Below, piece after piece: positions 35,374-44,016 of a stretch of 64,000 nt of DNA; within the stretch, counting starts at the first letter, position 1; each line of letters begins with the position of its first letter. The stretch is taken from assembly GCA_017945845.1 (NCBI GenBank), contig CP072828.1:62001-126000 (forward strand), given 5' to 3'. Source of the DNA: Carnobacteriaceae bacterium zg-C25 (lineage in GTDB: Bacteria; Bacillota; Bacilli; Lactobacillales; Aerococcaceae). Made by a program: the position numbers and the translations under genes. The notes under the pieces are model-generated. The model ran no database searches. It had not been told where the DNA came from and saw only the letters and a program-made list of their open reading frames with translations.

Positions 35374-36813
35374 ATGACAAATTTACAACGTGAAGATTTT
35401 TCAAAATGGTATTTGCAAACCATTCAACAAGCGGATTTAATGGATTATTCGCCAGTTCGTGGGTGTATGATTTTTAAACCCGATGGATACGAATTGTGGG
35501 AACACATTCAAAAGGAGTTTGATGCTCGATTCAAAGAAGAAGGTGTGCGTAATGCGTATTTTCCGATGTTAATTCCAGAATCTTTTTTCACAAAAGAAAA
35601 AGACCATATTGAAGGATTTGCACCTGAATTACCATTCGTTACAGAAGCCGCAGGTGAACAATTAGAAGAAAAATTGGCATTACGTCCAACGTCTGAAACA
35701 ATGATAGGGCATGCGTTTAGTAACTGGATTAATTCATATCGTGATTTACCAATGGAAATTAACCAATGGGCAAATGTGTTCCGTTGGGAGAAAAAGACGT
35801 TACCATTTTTACGAACATCCGAATTTCTATGGCAAGAAGGGCATACGGCTCATGTAGATGAAGAAGATGCGCGTCGCCGTACAATGCGTATGTTAAGCGT
35901 TTATAAAGAGGTTGTTGAAGGATTATTAGCCGTACCTGTTTATGACGGCGAAAAAACACCAAGTGAGCGTTTTGCCGGAGCCGTAGCAACGTATTCTATT
36001 GAAGCGATGATGAAAGATGGAAAAGCGGTGCAAGCTGGAACAAGTCACTACATGGGAACCAAATTTGCGCAAGCGTTTGACATCAAATATTTAGATAAAA
36101 ATAATCAACATGTTTTCGCGCACACAACATCATGGGGTGTATCGACACGCTTAATTGGAGCAACGATTATGACACATGGTGATGAAAAAGGATTAGTATT
36201 GCCACCACGTTTAGCACCAACACAAGTAGTGCTCATTCCAGTTGGACCATGGAAAAAAAATCCAAGCATCATGGAAAAATTAGATGAGATTTTTGCGCAA
36301 CTAAAGGCAAAAGGTGTTCGCGTGCTTATTGACGATACGGACAATTCTCCGGGATATAAATTTAATGAGTGGGAATTAAAAGGTGTACCAATGCGCATTG
36401 AATGTGGTCCACGTGATTTAGAAAATGGACAAGTGATGACAAAAATGCGTGATTTAGAAGAAAAAGTTGCCGTACCATTTGAGTCTTTAATTGAAACCGT
36501 TCAAAACGAATTAGAAACAATGCAAACCCGTCTATTAGAAACAGCACGTGCCTATAGAGCGGCTAATGAACATACACATATTAATACGTTAGAAGAATTA
36601 AAAGCACACATTCAAACGAAAAAAGAAGCTGGCGATATTCCGGGTTGGGTATTGATTGGCTGGGATGGTAGCGAAGAAACCGAAAAACGCATTAAAGAAG
36701 AGACAGGTTTCACGACACGTAATATTCCATTTGCGCCACCAGTTCAAAAAGAAACGTGTTTAGTGACGGGTAAACCCGCTAAACATACGGTATGGATTGC
36801 ACGAGCGTATTAA
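35374..36813 (+). CDS. proS: Prolyl-tRNA synthetase, archaeal/eukaryotic-like short type
   Basis: 479 residues. Class II synthetase: motif 2 region FRWEKKTLPFLRTSEF and QEGHTAH, motif 3 near GLVLPPRLAPTQV, and an anticodon-binding domain plus a C-terminal zinc-like/ProRS-C extension ending in Y. The length and the absence of the ~180-residue editing insertion seen in typical bacterial ProRS mark it as the archaeal/eukaryotic-like type. Control is by the proline T-box upstream. AAGGAG precedes the ATG. Confidence 0.92.
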   Translation: MTNLQREDFSKWYLQTIQQADLMDYSPVRGCMIFKPDGYELWEHIQKEFDARFKEEGVRNAYFPMLIPESFFTKEKDHIEGFAPELPFVTEAAGEQLEEKLALRPTSETMIGHAFSNWINSYRDLPMEINQWANVFRWEKKTLPFLRTSEFLWQEGHTAHVDEEDARRRTMRMLSVYKEVVEGLLAVPVYDGEKTPSERFAGAVATYSIEAMMKDGKAVQAGTSHYMGTKFAQAFDIKYLDKNNQHVFAHTTSWGVSTRLIGATIMTHGDEKGLVLPPRLAPTQVVLIPVGPWKKNPSIMEKLDEIFAQLKAKGVRVLIDDTDNSPGYKFNEWELKGVPMRIECGPRDLENGQVMTKMRDLEEKVAVPFESLIETVQNELETMQTRLLETARAYRAANEHTHINTLEELKAHIQTKKEAGDIPGWVLIGWDGSEETEKRIKEETGFTTRNIPFAPPVQKETCLVTGKPAKHTVWIARAY

Positions 36814-36846
36814 AAGTTTGTGAATCATCTGTATTGATAAAGTAAC

Positions 36847-36881
36847 CCCCTGAAACGATAGTGTTCGTTTCAGGGGCTTTT
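36847..36881 (+). terminator. Terminator after proS
   Basis: CCCCTGAAACG (36847-36857) pairs with CGTTTCAGGGG (36866-36876), then CTTTTG. Confidence 0.88.
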
Positions 36882-36939
36882 GTGACTGTTATTTTAGCGG
36901 GAAAACAAACACTGCAAATTATAAAAAGCGCATAATTTT

Positions 36940-36981
36940 AGGGGGTGGTGGCGTATGCCATCAACCCTATTTGATATGACA
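36940..36981. repeat. Palindromic ISL3-like repeat, copy 2
   Basis: Imperfect palindrome at 36940-36968 (right arm ATGCCATCAACCCT) running into TATTTGATATGACA. The right part is the inverse of the core at 34319-34336, and the palindrome is the diverged equivalent of the perfect one at 61091-61120. Confidence 0.7.
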
Positions 36982-36984
36982 TAA

Positions 36985-37953
36985 TTATAAACTAGTGCTA
37001 TGCATTGGTTGAATGCGTTCGTTTGGATTGATAAAGTGCATGGCGTGATTGACGGCAATCGGTGCTTCGCCAAATCCTGTGGCAATCAACTCTACTTTTC
37101 CGTCGTGTACACAACAGTCTCCAATGGCGTAAATGCCCGGAATCGAGGTTTGTTGTGTCATATCGACGTTAATGAGCGAACGGTTTAAATCCAACCCCCA
37201 TGATTTTAAATTGCCGACCGATGAACTAAACCCGTAATTGACAAACAAGTGATCAACTGGGATATCCATCGTTTCTTTGGTTTTCACATGCTCTAAAGTG
37301 ATACGCTCCAACACATCACCAGTTCCGTGTAAGGCAACGGGCACGTAAGGCTTGTATTGCGTAATCGCCGCGTCATTGAGTTGCTCAACACTATGCTCCA
37401 ATGCTCTAAACGTTTCGCGACGATGCACGATGGTGGTGTTGGCACCGATATCGTGAAAGGCGAGTGACCAATCCACAGCAGAGTCGCCACCACCTAGAAT
37501 GACAATGTTTTGATTAGCGTACTGCTGTAAATTAGAAACGTAATAGTGAATGTTGCGGTAAGTATCCATACCGGGTAAATTCAGTGTGCGCGGTTTAAAA
37601 GCACCTGCACCTAGAGCGATGATGACGGTTTTACTAAAATGTTGTGTTTTATTCGTTTGTAATACGAAATAATTATTTTGTTGTTCAATCATTTCGACGG
37701 TTTCATTTAAACAGATGGTTGTTTCAAATCGATTTAATTGTTCGCTCAACTGATCTACTAGCTGTGCGCCCGTAATGTTGGCAAAAGCGGGAATGTCTAA
37801 AATATTTTTTTCTGGATAAAGCATACCGGGTTGACCGCCGACTTGATGCAACGTATCAATCAATTTGACTTTTGCTTGTCGTAAATGTGCGTAAAACGCA
37901 GCGAATAATCCACTAGGTCCCGCACCAATAATTGTAATATCGTATAATTCCAC
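36985..37953 (-). CDS. Ferredoxin/flavodoxin-NADP+ reductase, thioredoxin-reductase-like (YumC type)
   Basis: 322 residues, GTG start after GAGG. FAD motif IIGAGPSGLFAAFYA at the N-terminus, QVGGQPGMLYPEK, the NADPH motif VILGGGDSAVDWSLA, and YAIGDCCVHDGK near the end. The redox CxxC of thioredoxin reductase is absent, which is the hallmark of TrxR-like FNRs. It reduces ferredoxin or flavodoxin with NADPH. It lies nine bases after yuiD in the same minus-strand unit. Confidence 0.9.
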   Translation of the reverse strand: MELYDITIIGAGPSGLFAAFYAHLRQAKVKLIDTLHQVGGQPGMLYPEKNILDIPAFANITGAQLVDQLSEQLNRFETTICLNETVEMIEQQNNYFVLQTNKTQHFSKTVIIALGAGAFKPRTLNLPGMDTYRNIHYYVSNLQQYANQNIVILGGGDSAVDWSLAFHDIGANTTIVHRRETFRALEHSVEQLNDAAITQYKPYVPVALHGTGDVLERITLEHVKTKETMDIPVDHLFVNYGFSSSVGNLKSWGLDLNRSLINVDMTQQTSIPGIYAIGDCCVHDGKVELIATGFGEAPIAVNHAMHFINPNERIQPMHSTSL

Positions 37954-37962
37954 AATAACCTC

Positions 37963-38460
37963 TTATAAGCGTAGTAAAATAAAGTCGAGTAAAATGGCGG
38001 TAAATAAGCCCGTTAGCATACCCGCAAAGACTTCTGTTGGTTTATGCCCTAAATATTTATTGATAATCATATGACGTAAGTCTAAATCTTCGTCATCATC
38101 TGGATCTTTAAAAGTTAACCCTTCGACTAATTTTTTATCTTCTAATTCCGTAATTAATTTTTCTAGTGCAATGCCTTGTTCGCCACTTTGTCGGCGTACA
38201 CCCATCGCATCAAACATAATGATAACACCGAATGTGATGGCGATAGCAGTGTAAGGAGATTGGATGCCATATTGAATCGTGAGTGCGGTAATGAGTGCAC
38301 TCACGGCAGCCGAGTGAGAACTTGGCATACCTCCAGTAGACGTAATTAATTTCACTGACGCACGGTCGCTTTTCATTAAATAGGCAATCGGAATTTTAAC
38401 AATTTGTGCAACGGCTATTGCGAGTAAAGATGCCAATAGCGGAAAATTTGTGACTGGCAC
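37963..38460 (-). CDS. Divergent PAP2-family membrane protein (YuiD/DUF212)
   Basis: 165 residues, GTG start after AAGGAGGG. Four or so membrane helices with the conserved GGMPSSHSAAVSAL and FDAMGVRRQSGEQ motifs of the YuiD group, a divergent acid-phosphatase/VanZ-like superfamily. Function unknown; possibly acts on lipid phosphates. Cotranscribed with the reductase downstream. Confidence 0.88.
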   Translation of the reverse strand: MPVTNFPLLASLLAIAVAQIVKIPIAYLMKSDRASVKLITSTGGMPSSHSAAVSALITALTIQYGIQSPYTAIAITFGVIIMFDAMGVRRQSGEQGIALEKLITELEDKKLVEGLTFKDPDDDEDLDLRHMIINKYLGHKPTEVFAGMLTGLFTAILLDFILLRL

Positions 38461-38540
38461 AATAACCCTCCTTTCAACAGGTAATCATCTACATTTTATC
38501 ATAAAAAAATGTATTTAACAGAAAAAAGTAATTGGAAGCG

Positions 38541-38549
38541 TGCTATAAT
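38541..38549 (+). promoter_or_regulatory. Extended -10 promoter for the GtrB-like gene
   Basis: TGC-TATAAT at 38541-38549, about 45 bases before the start. Confidence 0.6.
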
Positions 38550-38595
38550 AAAGAAGCGAAAAACGATAAAAAATGAGAATAAATAGGAGATAATG

Positions 38596-39525
38596 ATGAA
38601 ATTATCTGTAATTATACCGTGTTTTAACGAACAAAAAGTTATTGAACAAACGTATCAAGTGTTGTCGAATGAGATGAAAAAACTACCGATTGATGCGTAT
38701 GAATTGATTTTTGTCAATGACGGTAGTGGCGATAAAACGTTAGAGAGTATTAAATCATTTGCACAACATGATGCACGTGTTAAATATATTAGCTTTAGTC
38801 GAAATTTTGGAAAAGAAAGTGCCATGCTTGCTGGGTTGAAAGCATGCAGGGGTGATGTTGCTGTTATAATGGACGCTGATTTACAACACCCACCAATGCT
38901 CATTAAAGACATGCTGAAAAAATATGACGAAGGGTATGATCAAGTGATTGCCACGCGGACGCGTACGGGGGATAGTGCGCCAAAGACGTTTTTTTCAAAA
39001 TGGTATTATCGTTTAGTCAATCGTTTAACGGATGTTGAAATGAAAGACGGTGCGGGGGATTTTCGATTGTTGTCGAGTCGTGTGATTCAATCGTTAGTAG
39101 ATTTGCCGGAGTACAATCGTTTTTCAAAAGGTTTGTTTTCATGGGTTGGGTATAATAAATATTATTTACCTTATGAAAATGTGGAACGTGCGGCAGGCGC
39201 TTCTAAATTTTCATTGAAAAGTTTATTAAATTACGGGGTACAAGGCATTCTATCTTTCAACGATAAACCGCTACGCATGTGTGTAAAACTAGGTTTATTC
39301 ATCTTGTCGTTATGTATTGTGTATATTGTTGCGATGGTTGTTGAATTTTTTACAAAAGGCGTATCCTCAAACGGTTATTTCACAACAATGACCGCCATTC
39401 TATTGATTGGTGGTGTTCAACTGCTATCGATTGGTGTGTTAGGGGAATATATCGGAAAAATTTATTATGAAGTTAAAAAGCGTCCGCATTACATTATTGA
39501 AGAAAGTAATGTCGACAAATCTTAA
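38596..39525 (+). CDS. GtrB/YkcC-like polyprenyl-phosphate glycosyltransferase
   Basis: 309 residues from ATG 38596 (AGGAGA, spacing 6; ATG 38593 possible). GT2 domain: SVIIPCFNEQKVIEQTY, FVNDGSGDKT, NFGKESAMLAG and DADLQHPP; then two C-terminal membrane helices (~235-300). This is the layout of dolichol-phosphate-mannose-synthase-like GtrB enzymes, which charge undecaprenyl phosphate with a hexose for extracellular transfer. No GtrA flippase or GtrC-type acceptor gene adjoins. Confidence 0.88.
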   Translation: MKLSVIIPCFNEQKVIEQTYQVLSNEMKKLPIDAYELIFVNDGSGDKTLESIKSFAQHDARVKYISFSRNFGKESAMLAGLKACRGDVAVIMDADLQHPPMLIKDMLKKYDEGYDQVIATRTRTGDSAPKTFFSKWYYRLVNRLTDVEMKDGAGDFRLLSSRVIQSLVDLPEYNRFSKGLFSWVGYNKYYLPYENVERAAGASKFSLKSLLNYGVQGILSFNDKPLRMCVKLGLFILSLCIVYIVAMVVEFFTKGVSSNGYFTTMTAILLIGGVQLLSIGVLGEYIGKIYYEVKKRPHYIIEESNVDKS

Positions 39526-39530
39526 AATTA

Positions 39531-39574
39531 AAAACACTCTCGTATCCCAATGCAACGGGAATGAGAGTGTTTTT
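39531..39574. terminator. Bidirectional terminator
   Basis: AAAACACTCTC (39531-39541) pairs with GAGAGTGTTTT (39563-39573), with inner TCCC/GGGA. T-runs on both strands; ends gtrB and the minus-strand operon. Confidence 0.85.
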
Positions 39575-39580
39575 GCGTTA

Positions 39581-39622
39581 TGACCAATCGGTTGGTGGCA
39601 TCAGCCATCGTTTTATTGGTCA
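39581..39622. repeat. Hairpin related to the palindromic repeats
   Basis: TGACCAAT (39581-39588) pairs with ATTGGTCA (39615-39622) around GGTTGGTGGCATCAGCCATC, whose centre resembles the palindromic core at 61091-61120. Diverged copy or chance. Confidence 0.4.
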
Positions 39623-39642
39623 ACTTGTTTAAGTGTTGCTGA

Positions 39643-39894
39643 TTAGAAATCGGATGCCACTTCACTTTTTACAAGCGCGTATAAATAGCGTGTGCGCATT
39701 TTAGATTGTGCCATACGTTCATCTAATAAATTGGTTAGTGTGGCATAGTCTTTTCGAATGCTTAAATCAAAAATATTGCCACTAAATTCACCAGTTTCTT
39801 TTTCGCCGTTCATGACAGCAGTGAGTTCGTCTAAAATAATATCGCCAAAATTAGCCACATCACTGACTAAAAACATATCAAATAATTCGTTCAT
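39643..39894 (-). CDS. Small acidic protein downstream of the EndoU lipoprotein (candidate immunity protein)
   Basis: 83 residues, ATG after GAGG (spacing six). About 15 acidic against 8 basic residues, helical in appearance, no signal or membrane segment. No family recognised. It starts nine bases after the EndoU-domain gene, the usual place for a cognate immunity gene, and is the last gene of the operon. An acidic partner would suit binding to a basic nuclease, but this is inference. Confidence 0.65.
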   Translation of the reverse strand: MNELFDMFLVSDVANFGDIILDELTAVMNGEKETGEFSGNIFDLSIRKDYATLTNLLDERMAQSKMRTRYLYALVKSEVASDF

Positions 39895-39903
39895 ACATTA
39901 CCT

Positions 39904-40470
39904 CTATCGATTGTACAGCGGAAAGGCTGAAATAATTTTGTTGTCATCTGTTAAATACATTTGTACCGTAATACCACTTTTCGTTGTCCCATTATAAATG
40001 TTTCCCGATTGATGTTGACGATTGTCATACGCTTCGTTAATCGTATCCACGACTTGTTGAATAGGCCACGTATTTGGGAAAAATGATGAAAATGCATTTT
40101 TCTCTTTTCCGTCAATCGTAATTTTTGCACGATACACACCGTTTTTGTCTGTTTTTGAACGGGTGTTTTCAACAATTTTTGCTTTAGATGTATTTAACCC
40201 CTCGTAATGATAGCCAACGGCTTGTCCGTTTCGATTAATTTCGCCTTCAAAAATATGAACAATCGCATTTTTTAAAAAATGCTCGGTATGTTGTAAAGAC
40301 GACAACTTTTGATTGACTAACGGTTGTTTAGTAGTCGTAGTTTCTGTTTTTGTCGTATTTTTAGCATTTGATGGTTGCAAAGTGGTGTTTTCTGCTGTAT
40401 TTGCCGGTTTTGCGCATGCCACTAACATAAAGGACATTAGCGCAATTACCCAAAATTTTATACTTTTCAT
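39904..40470 (-). CDS. Lipoprotein with C-terminal bacterial EndoU nuclease-like domain
   Basis: 188 residues. Signal peptide with lipobox LVAC (lipidated C19), a T/N-rich linker (~20-58), then a domain at ~60-188 matching bacterial EndoU toxins: VHIFEGEIN (H72), GYHYEG (H88), NGVYRAKITIDGK (K116/K122), SSFFPNTWP, INEAY and the terminal MYL...AFPLY. Two histidines plus lysine form the EndoU catalytic set. EndoU RNases are common as effector tips of polymorphic toxins; membrane tethering outside the cell is unusual. Three bases follow thrC, so it is in that operon. AAAGGA precedes the ATG. Confidence 0.75.
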   Translation of the reverse strand: MKSIKFWVIALMSFMLVACAKPANTAENTTLQPSNAKNTTKTETTTTKQPLVNQKLSSLQHTEHFLKNAIVHIFEGEINRNGQAVGYHYEGLNTSKAKIVENTRSKTDKNGVYRAKITIDGKEKNAFSSFFPNTWPIQQVVDTINEAYDNRQHQSGNIYNGTTKSGITVQMYLTDDNKIISAFPLYNR

Positions 40471-40473
40471 ACG

Positions 40474-41955
40474 TTATCCTTTTAAAGTTGATGTAATGAC
40501 ATTTGCCATATCACTTGTGTCAATGGTTTGATTAAAGCGCACCGGTAATTGTTTTAACTCTACCAATGCTTGTGGTAAAGGTAATTGTGTCTGGTGTGAT
40601 AGGGCGTCAATAATATCCCATGGCGTATTGTCGGTGTACTTACTATTTAAAGCGTCTAAAACACTATTGGCAAATTTGAATGGACTAGCCGTTGAAGCAA
40701 TAATCGTTGGCGTCACATCATTGGTAATCGACTCGTAACGCGATACTAATGCGCTTGCTACAGCGGTGTGTGGATCAATCACATAGCCATTGCTTTCAAA
40801 CACATCACGAATGTGTGTCAATGTGTCGGATTGCGAAATGGTATCTGCAATAAAGTCGTTTAAAATGGTATCACTTTCTAAAGTGTATTGACCCGTTTCG
40901 TTTAATTGTGTCATTAATGCTTTTGTTTGTGTCGCATCATTACCCGTTGCATGATAAATTAAGCGTTCCAAATTGCTTGAAACAAGAATATCCATTGATG
41001 GTGAGTTTGTCACGATAAATGGACGATTTTTGTCGTATGTTCCACTTTGGAAAAAGTCAGATAAAACATTGTTTTCGTTTGAGGCACATAACAGTGTGTT
41101 AAACGGTACGCCAAGTGCTTTTGCGTAGTAGGCAGCCAAAATGTTACCAAAATTACCAGTCGGTACAGAAACATTCACACTTTGATTGAATTCAATTTTT
41201 TTGTTTGCGACTAATTGTGTGTACGCATAAACGTAATACACAATTTGTGGAACTAAACGACCAATATTAATCGAATTGGCAGATGAAAATTGATAACCCC
41301 TCTCGGCTAACGTGTTATTTAAAGTAGCATCGTTAAACAAGTGTTTCACTTTTGTTTGTGCGTCATCAAAGTTACCCGTAATACCAAAGACGTGTACGTT
41401 ATCGCCAACTTGACTCACCATTTGGTGTTCTTGAATGGCACTGACACCATTTTTTGGATAAAAGACAAAAATGTGAATCCCTTCAACGTTATGGAACGCT
41501 TCAAGTGCGGCTTTACCTGTATCGCCACTGGTTGCCGTTAAAATGACCAATTCATTTTTCAAAGCATTTTTCTTTGCTGAAATTTGCATCAAATAAGGCA
41601 AAATAGATAATGCCATATCTTTAAACGCTAATGTTTTACCGTGAAACAGTTCTAAATAGTGGTGATGATTAACGGTGTGAAGTGCCACCATATCGTCTGT
41701 ACTAAAGTTTTTCGTGTTGTACGCTGCTTGAATGCAGTAATCAATTTCTTCTGGTGTAAAATCATCTAAAAATAGTGGTAAAACGGCTTTTGCCACCTCT
41801 TGATACGTTGCGCCTACAAGTCGTTCTAACGTATCTGTCGCAAACGTTGGTAATTTATCTAAAACGTATAATCCACCGTCAGATGAAATGCCGTTTAGTA
41901 TCGCTTGGCTTGCCGTTACACGTTGTGTATTATCTCTCGTACTTGTATATGTCAT
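40474..41955 (-). CDS. thrC: Threonine synthase
   Basis: 493 residues from ATG 41955 (GGAGG ten bases upstream), overlapping the ABC-F stop (ATGA). PLP-dependent fold type II: the Schiff-base lysine lies in HGKTLAFKDMALS, the phosphate loop in TSGDTGKAAL, and SVPTGNFGNILAAYYAK is diagnostic for threonine synthase. It converts O-phosphohomoserine to threonine. No other threonine genes are in the window, so its coupling to an ABC-F gene is unexpected. Confidence 0.93.
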   Translation of the reverse strand: MTYTSTRDNTQRVTASQAILNGISSDGGLYVLDKLPTFATDTLERLVGATYQEVAKAVLPLFLDDFTPEEIDYCIQAAYNTKNFSTDDMVALHTVNHHHYLELFHGKTLAFKDMALSILPYLMQISAKKNALKNELVILTATSGDTGKAALEAFHNVEGIHIFVFYPKNGVSAIQEHQMVSQVGDNVHVFGITGNFDDAQTKVKHLFNDATLNNTLAERGYQFSSANSINIGRLVPQIVYYVYAYTQLVANKKIEFNQSVNVSVPTGNFGNILAAYYAKALGVPFNTLLCASNENNVLSDFFQSGTYDKNRPFIVTNSPSMDILVSSNLERLIYHATGNDATQTKALMTQLNETGQYTLESDTILNDFIADTISQSDTLTHIRDVFESNGYVIDPHTAVASALVSRYESITNDVTPTIIASTASPFKFANSVLDALNSKYTDNTPWDIIDALSHQTQLPLPQALVELKQLPVRFNQTIDTSDMANVITSTLKG

Positions 41956-43877
41956 TGTTGTAATTCCTCCAATTGCTGATGTGTGTTTTCCCACTCGGTC
42001 AATAAATCGTCGTACTGATGTGTGTTTTCGTCGATTGTTTGTTGTAGCGCATAGGCTTTTTCATGATTGCTATACATATTAGGATCGGCTAATTGTTCGT
42101 TTAACCGGGCGTTTTCTTCTTCCAATGTCGCCATATCCGCTTCCAATTTTTCAATGGTTCGTGTCAGCTGGCGAACCAGGCGTTGAAAATCTTTTGTTTC
42201 TTGAAAGTTTTGTTTTTGTTGTGTTGTCGTCTGCGTAAGCACTTGTGGCTCTAATGGCATGATTTGTGCTTTTTTAGTTAAATAGTCATCATAATCACCG
42301 TCATATAAAGTGCTACCCATTGGTGATAATTCGATAATGCGTGTTGCTACACGATTGATAAAGTAACGGTCATGCGAAATAAACAAAATGGTACCATCGA
42401 AATTAATTAATGCATTTTCTAAAACTTCTTTACTATCTAGATCTAAATGGTTTGTCGGCTCATCTAAAATCAAAAAATTGTCGTGTTGTAATGCCAATTT
42501 GGATAAGAGGACACGAGCTTTTTCGCCACCGCTTAATAAACCGATTGACTTTTGAACGTCGTCGCCACTAAATAGAAAGCCACCGAGCAATTGTCGAATA
42601 TCTTTTTCATTGATGGTTGGAAAATCGTCCCATACTTCGTGTAGGACATCTTTGTGCGCATTTAATCGGCGTTGCTCTTGATCGTAGTACCCAATTGAAA
42701 CGTTTGTACCGTAATGAATATGCCCGCCTAATGCTGGTAATTGTTGCAATAACGTTTTTAACAAAGTTGTTTTACCAATCCCATTTGGGCCAACCAAGGC
42801 AATGGCGTCTTGTTTACGAATGTCTAAATGAATCGGCGCACTCAACGTCGTATCTTCGTATCCAATGGCTAAATTTTCTGCTTGTAAGACGACATTTCCG
42901 CTTTCTTTTTCACTTTGGAATGAAAAGCGCGCTACCTTTTCATCGCCTGTCGGTTTTTCGATACGGGTTAATTTTTCCAATTGTTTGCGTCGACTTTGTG
43001 CCCGTTTTGTTGTTGAAGCACGCACAATATTTTTAGCAATAAAGTCTTCCATTTTTTTGATGTCGCTTTGTTGTTGCTCGTACGCTTTTTCCCATTGCGC
43101 CATTCGGCGTTCTTTTTCTTCTAAATAGTACGTGTAATTACCTTTATAATGGTGCATTTTATGATGGCTAATTTCGTACACTTCATTAGCGACTTTATCT
43201 AAAAAGTAACGGTCGTGAGATACGATTAATAAAGCCCCGCTGTAATGCGTTAAATAATTTTCTAACCACGATAGTGTGTCAATGTCTAAATGGTTTGTCG
43301 GTTCGTCTAAAATGAGTAAGTCGTGTTTTTCCAACAATAATTTTGCCATAGCCAAACGCGTTTTTTGTCCGCCGGATAATTCGCTAATTGGTCGAGTGTA
43401 ATCCATGTTGGCAAAACCAAACCCGTGTAAAATTGATTTAATATCGGCTTCATAGCGATACCCACCCATTTCTTCGAGTTGGTGTTGCAATGTGTCGTAT
43501 TGCTTTAATGCCAATTCGTAGGCGGTTGTATCATTTAAGACACGATCATCGCTTAATTGTAGCGCAGCTTGTTCAACTTGTTTGTGTAAGGCGATTGTTT
43601 CGGCGTATACACTTAACATTTCATCCCATATGCTATTGGTCGTATCTACGGCAGAATGTTGATCTAAGTAACCAATTTTTAATTGTTTTACTTTTGAAAT
43701 CGTCCCACCCGAAGGTGCTTCAATGTCGGCGAGCATTTTTAATAAAGTTGATTTTCCACTGCCGTTTCGCCCAACTAATGCAATACGTGAAGTGTCTTGT
43801 ATTTGAATATCGAGTTGGTCAAACAATATGTCACTACCAAATAGTCGTGAGAGATTTTGCCCTTGTAAAATAATCAT
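41952..43877 (-). CDS. ABC-F family ATPase (YdiF/Uup-type)
   Basis: 641 residues from ATG 43877. Two ABC domains in one chain with no membrane segments: Walker A GRNGSGKST and GPNGIGKTT, signatures LSGGQKTRLAM and LSGGEKARVLL, and a charged linker between them (KKMEDFIAKNIVRA...). A C-terminal coiled coil of ~90 residues matches YdiF. ABC-F proteins act on ribosomes; YdiF-like members are housekeeping translation factors rather than proven resistance proteins. First gene of the operon with thrC and the EndoU pair. Confidence 0.9.
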   Translation of the reverse strand: MIILQGQNLSRLFGSDILFDQLDIQIQDTSRIALVGRNGSGKSTLLKMLADIEAPSGGTISKVKQLKIGYLDQHSAVDTTNSIWDEMLSVYAETIALHKQVEQAALQLSDDRVLNDTTAYELALKQYDTLQHQLEEMGGYRYEADIKSILHGFGFANMDYTRPISELSGGQKTRLAMAKLLLEKHDLLILDEPTNHLDIDTLSWLENYLTHYSGALLIVSHDRYFLDKVANEVYEISHHKMHHYKGNYTYYLEEKERRMAQWEKAYEQQQSDIKKMEDFIAKNIVRASTTKRAQSRRKQLEKLTRIEKPTGDEKVARFSFQSEKESGNVVLQAENLAIGYEDTTLSAPIHLDIRKQDAIALVGPNGIGKTTLLKTLLQQLPALGGHIHYGTNVSIGYYDQEQRRLNAHKDVLHEVWDDFPTINEKDIRQLLGGFLFSGDDVQKSIGLLSGGEKARVLLSKLALQHDNFLILDEPTNHLDLDSKEVLENALINFDGTILFISHDRYFINRVATRIIELSPMGSTLYDGDYDDYLTKKAQIMPLEPQVLTQTTTQQKQNFQETKDFQRLVRQLTRTIEKLEADMATLEEENARLNEQLADPNMYSNHEKAYALQQTIDENTHQYDDLLTEWENTHQQLEELQQ

Positions 43878-43964
43878 GCGTTTATATTCCTTATATGCTG
43901 TTTTGTCATTGCAGTCTACACCACAACAATCTATCCCTGTAATCATATCATGAAATTAGCAATA

Positions 43965-43973
43965 TGGTATAAT
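43965..43973 (+). promoter_or_regulatory. Extended -10 promoter for the amidase gene
   Basis: TGG-TATAAT at 43965-43973, 43 bases before the start. Confidence 0.6.
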
Positions 43974-44016
43974 CAAAGTGAAAGAGAATGAAAAATCATT
44001 GAAATGAGGGAAAGTT

